Part shown: positions 18,712 to 27,144 of the stretch, piece after piece
Position numbering within the stretch: the first letter of the stretch is position 1
Layout: each line of letters opens with the position of its first letter
DNA from: JBCBKL01 sp963922565
Lineage (GTDB): Bacteria > Pseudomonadota > Alphaproteobacteria > Rhodobacterales > Rhodobacteraceae
DNA: 64,000 nt
Assembly (NCBI GenBank): GCA_963922565.1
Contig: CAWUIQ010000016.1
Coordinates: 1-64,000 of the forward strand
Direction: 5' to 3'
Made by a program: the position numbers and the translations under genes
Notes under the pieces: model-generated
The model's input: the letters and a program-made list of their open reading frames with translations, nothing else
What the model was told of the DNA's origin: nothing
Database searches by the model: none

Positions 18712-20204
18712 ATGACCTCTCCCAACATGAGGCTGGCAGTTGCCTTTGCCGAACCCACAACTCCCGGAATGCCTGCCCCTGGATGAGTGCCCGCCCCGAC
18801 CACATAGAGGTTTGGCACAACGTCGTCGCGGTTGTGCGGGCGAAACCAAGCGCTTTGCATCAAGAGTGGTTCGATCGAAAAGGCGCTGCCGAGATGGGCG
18901 TTCAGGTCATCTCGGAAATCGAAAGGCGTCATGTGTCTGACGGTCACAAGGTCATCCATCAGACCCGGGATGTACCGGTCTTCCAAGTATCTAAGGATCC
19001 GGTCCCGATAAACAGGTCCGACCGCATCCCAATCGATGTCCGCGACACCCAAGTTCGGAACCGGGGACAAAACGTAATAGGCCGACGAACCTTCGGGCGC
19101 CATGCTGTCATCCGTCACGGATGGGGCATGCAGATAGAGCGAGAAATCCTCAGACAATTTGTTGGACCCAAAAATGTCGGCCAACAACTCGCGATACCGT
19201 TCACCAAACAGAACCATGTGATGCTTGAGATCTGGGTGCTTCTTCTTGAGGCCGAAATAGATAACGAAGAGTGACATTGAGTAACTCTTCTTCTCCAGAG
19301 AGCGCGTCTTTGCCTCGCCTCTTGCAGTTCCCTTCATCAGATCGCGATAGGTATGCATGATGTCCGCATTTGAAGCGACACTGTCAAAGCTCTCAGCAAC
19401 GCCGTTCACCAGCACCCCTTTGGCCAGACCATTCTCAATCAGGATCCGTTCAACCGGCGCATTCAAGCGGATCATGCCGCCGAGCTCTTCAAAGAGTTGC
19501 ACCATTGCGCGCACCAGCGCCCCGGTCCCGCCCCTGGCAAACCAAATCCGGCCTTTGCGCTCCAGCGCGTGGATGAGCGCGTAAATCGACGAAGTCGAGA
19601 AGGGATTGCCGCCCACGAGCAAGGTGTGAAAGCTGAAAGCCTGCCGCAATTTCGGGTCCTCGATGAACTCAGACACCCTCCCATAGACGCTTTTGTGGCT
19701 CTGCAAACGCATCAGCGTCGGCGCGACTTTTGCCATGGACCAAAAGCTCTGAAACGGGATGGTCCCCAGCTTCTCATAGCCTTCGCGGTAGAGCTCCTCG
19801 CAATAAGATAGAAGCGTTGAATAGCCGTCGACATCGCGAGGGTTGATCGCGCGGATTTGACGTTCGATGTCCTCTTGCTCGGCGCAGTAGTCAAAGACCG
19901 CGCCATCTTCCCAGCACAACCGATAGAATGGATCGACGGGCACGAGGTCGACATAATCCTCCATCCGACGCCCTGAGAGAGCCCAAAGCTGAGCGAGACA
20001 GTCCGGGTCGGTGATCACCGTCGGGCCCGCATCAAAGACAAAACCTTGGTCTTCGAAAACATAGGCACGCCCGCCGGGTTTGTCCCTTGCCTCGAAGAGC
20101 ACGGTTTGCACGCCGGCGCTTTGCAAGCGGATGGCAAGCGCCAGACCGCCGAAACCCGATCCGATCACCGCCGCAGTCTGTTGTTGAGAGACGCGAAAAT
20201 TCAT
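18708..20204 (-). CDS. crtI: Phytoene desaturase CrtI
   Basis: A 498-aa FAD-dependent desaturase/isomerase that takes phytoene to lycopene by four desaturations. The N-terminal dinucleotide-binding motif is VIGSGFGGLALAIRL (GSGFGG at 15-20), and the C-terminal carotenoid desaturase signature is GAGTHPGAGIPGVVGSAKA. The start overlaps the crtY stop (ATGA) and the end overlaps crtB, so the three are translated as a chain. Confidence 0.96.
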   Translation of the reverse strand: MNFRVSQQQTAAVIGSGFGGLALAIRLQSAGVQTVLFEARDKPGGRAYVFEDQGFVFDAGPTVITDPDCLAQLWALSGRRMEDYVDLVPVDPFYRLCWEDGAVFDYCAEQEDIERQIRAINPRDVDGYSTLLSYCEELYREGYEKLGTIPFQSFWSMAKVAPTLMRLQSHKSVYGRVSEFIEDPKLRQAFSFHTLLVGGNPFSTSSIYALIHALERKGRIWFARGGTGALVRAMVQLFEELGGMIRLNAPVERILIENGLAKGVLVNGVAESFDSVASNADIMHTYRDLMKGTARGEAKTRSLEKKSYSMSLFVIYFGLKKKHPDLKHHMVLFGERYRELLADIFGSNKLSEDFSLYLHAPSVTDDSMAPEGSSAYYVLSPVPNLGVADIDWDAVGPVYRDRILRYLEDRYIPGLMDDLVTVRHMTPFDFRDDLNAHLGSAFSIEPLLMQSAWFRPHNRDDVVPNLYVVGAGTHPGAGIPGVVGSAKATASLMLGEVM

Positions 20205-21364
20205 GAGAATGCCGTCACTTTACCTTTGGCCGGGATGCACGAGATTGCGCGCCTGATCGGGATGGGTGGTTTGCCGGACAGGATGCGAAGCACGTCTCCA
20301 GGGCTGGTTTGACCTGCGTAGAAACGTTCAATGGTTGCGACCGGGAGCCGATAGAATTTCTCAAGAACTTCGTGCCGTTGATCAGGCCTGGCACCGCGAA
20401 AGAGCATGCGATTCAAGAGACGGTAGAAAGCCTGCCGCTTGGACTGACTGCGACGATAGACATCCAGCTGCATCGCAATGGCTTGCGTGTCTCCCGGCCA
20501 GTTGTCGGCCACGATGTTGGCCACCCGAATGGCATCAGGAAAGGAGTACCCCGTACCCGGATGAAAGAAACCGGCCGCCATCCCTATACCTGGTGGCGCC
20601 TTTCGACGGCTCGACATTGGAAGGTGAGGTTCGGACAACGTCATGGGAAGGACCCCGGCCTCGCGTTCTTTGACGTCTCTTAAGACCCATCCTTGAGCGG
20701 CGGAGTATTCGTGAATGCATTTCTCAATCCCGACGGTGTCCAGATCCGGCGTGTCGGCGAACCTTGTGTCTTCGATCAGGAGTACGGTTTCTGAAAGCGG
20801 CAGCAGATAAATGAAACGAAAGCCATCGATCTGCTCGACTTTGGCATCCATTGTCACCGGAGCATCAATGCCATGAGGACGCTCGGTTTCGACTGTGAGA
20901 CCCAGAAACTTCTGATAGGCCAGTTCGCTATCGGAGCGAGGCGAAAACCCGCGTGCGTCAAGGACAAGGGGTGCTGCGATGCTATGACCGTCTCGAAGTC
21001 GAACGATCTGTTCGCTCGCCGAAGCAACCTCGGCATCGCATTTGATAACGACGTTTGGAAGGGTCTCGATTGCCGTTCGCAGACTATCCGAGGTCACTGA
21101 CAGATATGGTGTCGGAAGTTCCCGCTGATGTCGCCGAAATCGGACGGATTGTCTGTTCCAAGATGTTGCAACTGCAGGCCGCAGCCAAGACGCGCCGTCG
21201 GGCCCAAGATCGGTCTGATGCAGCGACCAACGCTTTGCACCAAATGGAAGCTCTCGCTTTTCGAGGATGATGATACGGGGAGGATTGGGCAGCCGGGACA
21301 TTCGTAGGGCCACAACACCCGAGGAAAGGCCGGCCCCAAGTAGAACGAGATCGTATTCTGACAC
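20201..21364 (-). CDS. crtY: Lycopene beta-cyclase CrtY
   Basis: A 387-aa flavoprotein that cyclises both ends of lycopene to give beta-carotene. The FAD-binding start is YDLVLLGAGLSSGVVALRM, with LDARGF and GFFHPGTGYSFPDAIR further on. The GTG start has GGAGAGG six bases upstream. First gene of the crtYIB block. A LytTR-type direct repeat lies 73 bp before it, within the 374-bp gap separating it from crtZ. Confidence 0.95.
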   Translation of the reverse strand: MSEYDLVLLGAGLSSGVVALRMSRLPNPPRIIILEKRELPFGAKRWSLHQTDLGPDGASWLRPAVATSWNRQSVRFRRHQRELPTPYLSVTSDSLRTAIETLPNVVIKCDAEVASASEQIVRLRDGHSIAAPLVLDARGFSPRSDSELAYQKFLGLTVETERPHGIDAPVTMDAKVEQIDGFRFIYLLPLSETVLLIEDTRFADTPDLDTVGIEKCIHEYSAAQGWVLRDVKEREAGVLPMTLSEPHLPMSSRRKAPPGIGMAAGFFHPGTGYSFPDAIRVANIVADNWPGDTQAIAMQLDVYRRSQSKRQAFYRLLNRMLFRGARPDQRHEVLEKFYRLPVATIERFYAGQTSPGDVLRILSGKPPIPIRRAISCIPAKGKVTAFS

Positions 21365-21436
21365 GCGGTTGCCTCTCCGTTGCGGTTTATCACTGCGGAA
21401 AGAAAGAGAACCGGGTTAAGGGCTTTCTACGTGGCT

Positions 21437-21466
21437 TGCACCAATGGCACGCTTTTATGCATGAAT
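21437..21466 (-). promoter_or_regulatory. LytTR-type direct repeat before crtY
   Basis: Read on the coding (minus) strand: ATTCATGCA, 12 bp, ATTGGTGCA. Two 9-bp direct repeats start 21 bp apart, 73 bp before the crtY start. Four matching sites stand before crtE, the barrel gene, the 7TM-lytTR pair and the CocE gene. Confidence 0.75.
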
Positions 21467-21696
21467 GGTCATCCCCATCGGTTGCCATATGGAGGAATGA
21501 AAAGGCCGGATCTCGGGTGGATTAAGGGACGCCAGCCGACAAGGAGAGCCCCGCCTTCACCCATGGCTTGGGACGTTCGCTTGGCGAAAGTCGTTCGGGC
21601 TGGAAAGACGGGCCTCAGATTTTTTTCGCGGGGTATGTCTGTCCGGTTTCGAAGCCCAGACGGTCACTCCGCGATCCCAGGCCGCATGACGCGTGT

Positions 21697-21713
21697 CCGG
21701 TGCTCCGCACCGG
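21697..21713. other. Hairpin 26 bp after crtZ
   Basis: CCGGTGC, a 3-base loop, then GCACCGG: a perfect 7-bp GC-rich stem between crtZ and crtY. No T-run follows, so it is more likely a 3' end stabilising structure or a Rho-dependent end than an intrinsic terminator. Confidence 0.5.
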
Positions 21714-21738
21714 GAGGCACCGCGTCCGTTGAGCCAAG

Positions 21739-22266
21739 CTATCGGGTTTGTTTGAACTCCGCGCTCGCTTGCGGCTGGGGAGCCGGCTTGGATCCGAGGT
21801 TTTGTCTCAGCTGATCCCGCAACTTTTGTCGCGGTGCCACAAAGAGAAAGCCGAACGAAACTGCTCCATCCCGATCCTGCACCGCATGATGAAGGTGATG
21901 GGCATCATAGATCCGCCGCAAGTATCCGCGCCGTGGTGTGTAGCGGAAGGGCCATCGGTTATGCACAAGTCCATCATGGACGCAGTAGTAGATAGCGCCA
22001 TAGACGCAGAGACCGACCCCAATCCACCACAGGATCGGATGATAAGCTGAGCCCGCCCAGAAGAGCGCCGTCGCTATCGCGCCAAAGAGAACTGCGTAAA
22101 GATCATTGCGCTCAACATGGCCTTCGTTTGGTTCATGATGTGAACGATGCAACCCCCATCCGGGACCGTGCATAATGTGTTTATGAATCCAGGCGGCCGC
22201 GAATTCCATTCCGACGACGGTTACGAGGATCGTGACAACAGCGAGGAGCGGACTAATGCTGGGCAT
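21739..22266 (-). CDS. crtZ: Beta-carotene 3-hydroxylase CrtZ
   Basis: A 175-aa di-iron membrane hydroxylase that adds 3-OH to the beta-rings of carotene or canthaxanthin. The histidine clusters are HKHIMH (28-33), HRSHH (40-44), HDGLVH and HHLHH, between three or four hydrophobic helices. The ATG beginning MPSISPLLAVV overlaps the crtW end by 14 bp; the frame stays open upstream but only through crtW. Together with CrtW it predicts astaxanthin-type products. Confidence 0.94.
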   Translation of the reverse strand: MPSISPLLAVVTILVTVVGMEFAAAWIHKHIMHGPGWGLHRSHHEPNEGHVERNDLYAVLFGAIATALFWAGSAYHPILWWIGVGLCVYGAIYYCVHDGLVHNRWPFRYTPRRGYLRRIYDAHHLHHAVQDRDGAVSFGFLFVAPRQKLRDQLRQNLGSKPAPQPQASAEFKQTR

Positions 22267-22972
22267 GTACGAGGTCCTTTGACGCGGAAGGAAGACGCCA
22301 CCAAGGAACCCACGGCATGTGGTGATGGGTGTGGTGGTGGCCAAAGTGAAAACAGCTAAGCAGCGAGACAAGCCAGGATTGCCCAAGATTGCGTGCATTG
22401 TGCAGATCGCAAAATTCTCGCTCGTTGTGCCGGTGCGGCAGGTAGGTACCGAAGAGGAACAGTTGAACTGACGAGAGCAAGGCCGGAAGCGCCCAGAAAA
22501 GGAGAAGAGTAGAGAGGTCTACGCCGTTCGCGGCCAAGAGAAACGTCAACAAAAAGAGAGTAATGACTTGCGACAATCCAAAATAGTGTTGGAAAAAGCC
22601 AATGTACCAGATCAAGAAATTCCGCGGTGCACTTTCGCAAAAGTCGGGATCTGCCGCGCTGCCTGAGTGCTTGTGGTGGGCGTGGTGCTGTTTGGCCAGT
22701 TTCGAGAAACGAAAACCGGCATATAGAAACAGGCAGACCGAGCCAATCAATCGATTGAACCGCTTCGCACCCGGCCAGACGGTTCCATGAATGGCATCAT
22801 GCGCGACAATGAAAATGCCAACGTAGAGCCAACATTGAAACGCCACGACCAACGGCACAAAGATTGCCGTAGATCTCCAGTCCCAAAGAAACAGGCTCCA
22901 GGCGAGGAGCGCTGCCCAGGCTCCAAGCAGGCAAAGTGCGAGCCCGACGCCAACAAAAGCATCCCGCCTCAT
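22253..22972 (-). CDS. crtW: Beta-carotene 4-ketolase CrtW
   Basis: A 239-aa membrane di-iron oxygenase of the fatty-acid desaturase superfamily that introduces the 4-keto group. Histidine boxes: HDAIHG, HHAHH (in KQHHAHHKHSG) and HTHHH (in FHFGHHHTHHHMPW), with four hydrophobic helices. Length and box spacing fit CrtW. The ATG overlaps the stop of the ABC permease gene by four bases, so ketolase translation depends on the transporter gene upstream. Confidence 0.95.
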   Translation of the reverse strand: MRRDAFVGVGLALCLLGAWAALLAWSLFLWDWRSTAIFVPLVVAFQCWLYVGIFIVAHDAIHGTVWPGAKRFNRLIGSVCLFLYAGFRFSKLAKQHHAHHKHSGSAADPDFCESAPRNFLIWYIGFFQHYFGLSQVITLFLLTFLLAANGVDLSTLLLFWALPALLSSVQLFLFGTYLPHRHNEREFCDLHNARNLGQSWLVSLLSCFHFGHHHTHHHMPWVPWWRLPSASKDLVHAQH

Positions 22973-24144
22973 TGGATCAGCTTTCTTTGCGTGAGGAGGA
23001 TGGCGGCGCTGAAGGACAGAACTGCAACAGCGATAAGCAGCAGAAGCGGTGTCATAAGGTCGAAAAGCGAAAGTCCCCGAGTAACCACCCCATCAAACAA
23101 CTCGATCGACCACGCGCTTGGAGTGAAGCCGCCAACCCATCTTAGCCAGCCTGGCATGAGGTAGAGCGGGACCATTGAGCCGCCGAGGGCCGACATCACC
23201 AGCACCACAAAAGTCGACAGGGTCTGCATTTGCGCCCGCGTGGTGCAAAGAGCAGCAAAAAGGAGGGCGATGCTTGCCACGCATGCAACCGAAACGAACG
23301 TAATGACCGTCCATGCGAGGGGCACCTCGATCCACTGCACCTCATAAACCCAGAGAGCGACGGCAAAGACGGCCAGCATCTGCAGAAAGCCCAGCGAAAC
23401 CAGAAAGTAAGCCCGCCCCCAGATCGCAAATCCAATCCCTCTGCCAAACGCAAGATACCGATCGAACACGCCCGAATTCCGTTCGTCGATGAGCCCGGAT
23501 GCGCCATTCATTGCCGAAAACAGAATGAACATGATTGCGATTGCACCAGCGTAATAAGATACAGCCGGATCCGCGCCGCGTGGATTGGCTCCTATCTCGG
23601 TTTGGACCAGGCGCGGTGGCAGCCGCACTTGCCGTTCTCCCCTGACAACCGCGTCTAGTCGCCTGGCTTGCTCTGTGGTGAGGTCACCGACCAGTGCAGT
23701 CCAAACCTGCCGCTCTCTGGCAAAGAACTCGGACGGTGCCGCCCTCGCGAAGTTTTCAGCAAGCTGTCGTTGCAGAACAGCTCCGGCAAGCGGCCGCGAC
23801 GGATCTGTCAAAACCCGCATCGCACCTGCTTCCGACGTTTGTTGACCACCTTCGATGATCAGGCCCGCATCGATTGCGCCAGACGCCAAGGCAAGCAATA
23901 GCGCGTCTTCCGACGAATAATCTCGTCGATGTTCCAAGGCGACTGAATCAACCACTCGTTCCATGGACGGACTATCGGCGAGACTAAGGATGCCAACCTT
24001 CATGTCGGGTGTGTCTTGGGCGGTCGCCGAGAATATCTCCGCGAAAACCATGAAGATCGCGGCAGGCAGGAGAAACATCATAAGAAGACCTACCCGGTCG
24101 CGCCAAAGAGTTCGGGCGAGGACAATAAGGACCGTTATGGACAT
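22969..24144 (-). CDS. ABC-2 type permease within the carotenoid operon
   Basis: A 391-aa ABC-2 (YhgE/DrrB-like) membrane protein: one helix at about 17-37, a large extracytoplasmic domain (about 40-210), then five or six helices in the C-terminal half, including TM segments around ISYYAG, FLQMLAVFAVALWV and MSALGGSMVPLYLMPG. This layout is typical of export-type permeases for drugs, lipids or polymers. It overlaps its ATPase by 10 bp and crtW by 4 bp, so it belongs to the crtE-crtW-crtZ transcript. Export or membrane placement of a carotenoid or precursor is an inference. Confidence 0.88.
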   Translation of the reverse strand: MSITVLIVLARTLWRDRVGLLMMFLLPAAIFMVFAEIFSATAQDTPDMKVGILSLADSPSMERVVDSVALEHRRDYSSEDALLLALASGAIDAGLIIEGGQQTSEAGAMRVLTDPSRPLAGAVLQRQLAENFARAAPSEFFARERQVWTALVGDLTTEQARRLDAVVRGERQVRLPPRLVQTEIGANPRGADPAVSYYAGAIAIMFILFSAMNGASGLIDERNSGVFDRYLAFGRGIGFAIWGRAYFLVSLGFLQMLAVFAVALWVYEVQWIEVPLAWTVITFVSVACVASIALLFAALCTTRAQMQTLSTFVVLVMSALGGSMVPLYLMPGWLRWVGGFTPSAWSIELFDGVVTRGLSLFDLMTPLLLLIAVAVLSFSAAILLTQRKLIQ

Positions 24145-25040
24145 GTCAGATCTTTGATGTGGTGATGATAAAGCGTTTGCAGGCTGGGCTGCTCAAAACC
24201 GGCGCGACGCAACGAACCGAGTGAATTCGACATCTTGGAGACAACCTCCAAGGCCCGATCATGTGGCAGGATCGCCTCGACCCGGTTATCTGCACATTCA
24301 TGCAAGCCAAGCTGTGCCAGTCGCTTGCGATCATGCGCACTTGCAGCTTCCTGTGTCTCGACCGAGACCACGTACTGTCCGTCAAACGCGTGATGCATCA
24401 GCTGCGGAATGGCCCCTTGCGCGAGGCAGCGTCCGTTTTTCAACAACACCGCATGCGAACAAACCGCCTCTGCTTCGGCAAAGTCATGTGTCGTCATGAG
24501 TATTGCCGTTCCGTCGGCCGCGAGTTGCCGAAGGACGTCTTGCAGACCTTCTCGTGCAGCTTTGTCCACGCCGACTGTCGGTTCGTCCAGAATGAGGAGA
24601 GCCGGGTTGTTGAGTATGGCAACCGCGACGTTGACGCGTCGTTGCCAACCGCCTGAAAGGTCCGAAACACTCTGGTTGCTGCGATCTCTGAAGCCTAGGG
24701 CATTCGTGACGGCTTCCACTCTCCGCTTTACGTCATACCGTGAAAGCCCGGCGAGTTTTCCGAAAGCGACGAGGTTTTCGCGGATGGTCAGTGCCGGGAA
24801 TAGGGCGATCTCTTGCGGCACAAAACCGACACCGGAGGGCGCAACGAAAACCTGACCCCGACTGGGCCGTATTCGGCCAAGGATTGTCCGTATCAGAGTT
24901 GTCTTACCGGCCCCGTTCGGCCCCAAGAGCGCATGCACCTCGCCTTCCCGAATGGAGAGAGAAAGGTCGGAGAGCACCTCGGTTTTTTCGTATGTGACGG
25001 AAACGTGGGACAGATCCAGTACCAAATCCGAAAGCGACAT
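24135..25040 (-). CDS. ABC-2 type transporter ATPase within the carotenoid operon
   Basis: A 301-aa ATP-binding subunit with Walker A GPNGAGKTT, signature LSGGWQRRV and Walker B LLILDEP, of the CcmA/DrrA-like export group. The C-terminal 80 residues extend past the nucleotide-binding domain. It begins 14 bp after crtE and ends inside the permease gene. It supplies energy for the ABC-2 permease. Confidence 0.9.
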   Translation of the reverse strand: MSLSDLVLDLSHVSVTYEKTEVLSDLSLSIREGEVHALLGPNGAGKTTLIRTILGRIRPSRGQVFVAPSGVGFVPQEIALFPALTIRENLVAFGKLAGLSRYDVKRRVEAVTNALGFRDRSNQSVSDLSGGWQRRVNVAVAILNNPALLILDEPTVGVDKAAREGLQDVLRQLAADGTAILMTTHDFAEAEAVCSHAVLLKNGRCLAQGAIPQLMHHAFDGQYVVSVETQEAASAHDRKRLAQLGLHECADNRVEAILPHDRALEVVSKMSNSLGSLRRAGFEQPSLQTLYHHHIKDLTCP

Positions 25041-25054
25041 CGACGGAACGGCCT

Positions 25055-25966
25055 CTATGCTGCGTCATACACAGGTGAGAAGATTGACCTCAGTTTCGAG
25101 GCATCGAAGCCGGCGGAAGCGAAACACTTTTCTGCGCGCGCCAAGCGATTCAGGAGATGGGTCCAGGACCTTCTCACGCCGACCCGATTGACGACATTCG
25201 ATTTGTCCTTATCAGCGCCGACCGTCTTGCCGGTTTCGCTTTCCGTGGATGTGGCATCTTTGATGTCATCATAAATCTGAAAGGCCAATCCAAGATGTAC
25301 GGCAAAATCGGCGAGGCACTCCCTTTCCCGGCGCCCTAGATCCGCCACTTCGGCACTCATGTTGACAGCGGCGACAAACAGAGCCCCAGTCTTCAGGGCG
25401 TTGACGACCTCTGCCGAGACAAGCGACGTCGCACTGTGGTCAAGATCAAGTACTTGTCCGGTAGCCATCCCTTCCGCTCCGATGGCAGAAGACAATTCCT
25501 GAACAAGTACGGAAGACTGCGCAGATGGAACCGGCAATCTGGCAAGAACCTCGAAGGCCAAAGAAATCAACGACACGGCAGCGAGGATCGCAACTGATTG
25601 CCCAAAGACGAGATGCGTTGTTGCTCGCCCGCGCCGCAGTTGCGCATCATCCATGCAGGGCAAATCGTCCAATATCAGCGAAGCTGCGTGGATCATTTCA
25701 ACGGCGCACGCGATATCCACCGCGGTTTCATTATGACCAGCGATTTCGATGACCAACTTGGGGCGGGTCCGCTTTCCGGGAGCGAGCGCGGCGTAGCGCA
25801 TGGCAGCCTGTAATGGCGTCGCGCTGCAGGAGGAGGTGAGCCACTCGTCAAGACGCGCTTCGAAATCGTTGTCTGGCTTGTCCTTATCTCGCTCTGTCTC
25901 AAGGGAGGTTGGGACAACCGCGACTTTCGCTTTCATTGCTTGTCGCGGGTTTTCGCGAATGGTCAT
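25055..25966 (-). CDS. crtE: Geranylgeranyl diphosphate synthase CrtE
   Basis: A 303-aa trans-prenyltransferase that makes the C20 precursor of phytoene. First aspartate-rich motif DDLPCMDDAQLRRG, second YDDIKDA; KRTRPK matches the diphosphate-binding GKRLRP region. The ATG beginning MTIRENPRQ is used; a TTG 33 bp upstream is possible. First gene of crtE-ABC-ABC-crtW-crtZ. A LytTR-type repeat stands 66 bp before the ATG. Confidence 0.93.
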   Translation of the reverse strand: MTIRENPRQAMKAKVAVVPTSLETERDKDKPDNDFEARLDEWLTSSCSATPLQAAMRYAALAPGKRTRPKLVIEIAGHNETAVDIACAVEMIHAASLILDDLPCMDDAQLRRGRATTHLVFGQSVAILAAVSLISLAFEVLARLPVPSAQSSVLVQELSSAIGAEGMATGQVLDLDHSATSLVSAEVVNALKTGALFVAAVNMSAEVADLGRRERECLADFAVHLGLAFQIYDDIKDATSTESETGKTVGADKDKSNVVNRVGVRRSWTHLLNRLARAEKCFASAGFDASKLRSIFSPVYDAA

Positions 25967-26316
25967 TCTCTGCGATCCTTTTTTGCATCTCAACCTCAAG
26001 AAGCCCTCGACGCTGCGGTCGCCAATGAAAATGCACCGATGACCCGCTATTGCGCACGAATGGTTGTGTTCGCCGAGACGCGGGCCTTAAACGTTGAAGA
26101 CGCCATAGAACTTCCTGAAGGTTCCGGAACGCAGTGGCGGGGCAATGCCGCCGTCCGCCTCGGCACCTGCAATCACAACATCAGCGACACTGCCCGACCA
26201 ATTCCGATAGCAAGATCACACTGTTTGAGCGTGTCCTTCCTGAATACCTCGTACCGATGGGGGGAGAGCCAGCCTCTCCCTCGTCGACGCCGGAATGAAA
26301 CGGACGAACCTGGATT
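25967..26316. other. 350-bp gap upstream of crtE
   Basis: Promoter area of the crtE block and the 3' side of the barrel gene. It contains the direct repeat at 26032-26061. A plus-strand open frame crosses it but has no family resemblance. No PpsR-like TGT-N12-ACA pair was found by eye. Confidence 0.6.
26032..26061 (-). promoter_or_regulatory. LytTR-type direct repeat before crtE
   Basis: Coding strand: ATTCGTGCG, 12 bp, ATCGGTGCA; the halves start 21 bp apart, 66 bp before crtE. One half deviates at its last base from the TGCA core shared by the other nine halves. Confidence 0.65.
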
Positions 26317-26949
26317 TCAGAACTTGATTGAAGCTCCGATTATGAGATCGACAGTCTCGTAATCCGCTGAAAGCGTGCCGCCGGATCCCGTCAGGGTCTG
26401 GCTTCCTAAATCGAAATACCGAACCTCGCCCGTCACGGTCCATCGCTCTGAGATTGGGTACTCCGCACCAATCATAAGTTGGTATCCGAAGTCGCCGCTG
26501 TCGTCATACTCGCCTGGGGCGCCACCGCCGCTGACGTCAAAGTCGATCTCGGTAACGTATGCCAATCCTGCGCCGACATATGGTGTCACCCGACCCCCGG
26601 CTATCGGTGCAAAATGGTAGTAACCGTTGAGCGCCAGTGTGGTAGAGGCAAAGTCGCCGGTGATACCTGCCGACCCGTCCGCTTCCCCCGTGCGGTAGGC
26701 AAATTCAAGCTCCGAGCTGAAGCGGCTGCCTGCGTAATCATATCCCACGGCCCCGCCGACAACCTGTCCGGTGTCGAAGCCTGAGTTGCCGGTCGCGATC
26801 CCGGAAAGGTCCGTGTCAGACAGAAACGAAAGACCACCAAACGCTCGAATGTAAAATCCGCCCTGGGAAGGGTCAGCAGCTGCAGGCATACCCAAGCAGA
26901 CAAAAAGAGCAGTCCCGAATGCTGTTCGGGTTAACAACGACTTGGCCAT
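26317..26949 (-). CDS. Outer-membrane beta-barrel protein
   Basis: A 210-aa secreted protein with a Sec signal (about 1-25, ending PAAA). Alternating hydrophobic strands follow and it ends in a phenylalanine (LIIGASIKF), as 8-stranded OmpA/OmpW-like barrels do. The inner motifs GGFYIRAFGGLSFLSD and VTPYVGAGLAYV are typical of such barrels. A strong ribosome site (AGGAAGGA) precedes the ATG. A LytTR-type repeat lies 91 bp upstream, placing it with the carotenoid genes. Its ligand, if any, is unknown. Confidence 0.85.
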   Translation of the reverse strand: MAKSLLTRTAFGTALFVCLGMPAAADPSQGGFYIRAFGGLSFLSDTDLSGIATGNSGFDTGQVVGGAVGYDYAGSRFSSELEFAYRTGEADGSAGITGDFASTTLALNGYYHFAPIAGGRVTPYVGAGLAYVTEIDFDVSGGGAPGEYDDSGDFGYQLMIGAEYPISERWTVTGEVRYFDLGSQTLTGSGGTLSADYETVDLIIGASIKF

Positions 26950-27039
26950 AACAGTGGTCCTTCCTGATCGTGGGTGAGTGCATGCCGAGCAAGCGATGAG
27001 AGCACAGTTCGAGCCTGAACGCCTTTTTTCAAAGCGGAT

Positions 27040-27069
27040 TGCACGGATGGCTTGCCTCAGTGCACGAAC
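27040..27069 (-). promoter_or_regulatory. LytTR-type direct repeat before the barrel gene
   Basis: Coding strand: GTTCGTGCA, 12 bp, ATCCGTGCA; period 21 bp, 91 bp before the barrel ATG. Both halves keep CGTGCA intact, the best-conserved pair of the five sites. Confidence 0.75.
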
Positions 27070-27144
27070 GGTCGCGACAAATTCCTTGAAGGAGTAACAA
27101 GAATCTGGATGGCGAGCGCATCGCTCAGCCGGTGAATGAAGTAC

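Larger units (their letters stand above)
21365..21738. other. 374-bp gap between the two carotenoid blocks
   Basis: No gene is supported here. It holds the proximal promoter area of crtY, including a GATAAA-like box near 21390 on the minus strand, the direct repeat at 21437-21466, and a hairpin just after crtZ. The open frame on the plus strand has no start signal or family resemblance. Confidence 0.7.

Noticed and set aside
21365..26316. PpsR/CrtJ-type TGT-N12-ACA sites before the crt genes
   Set aside because: No convincing pair was found by eye in either promoter gap; the direct repeats are a better explanation.
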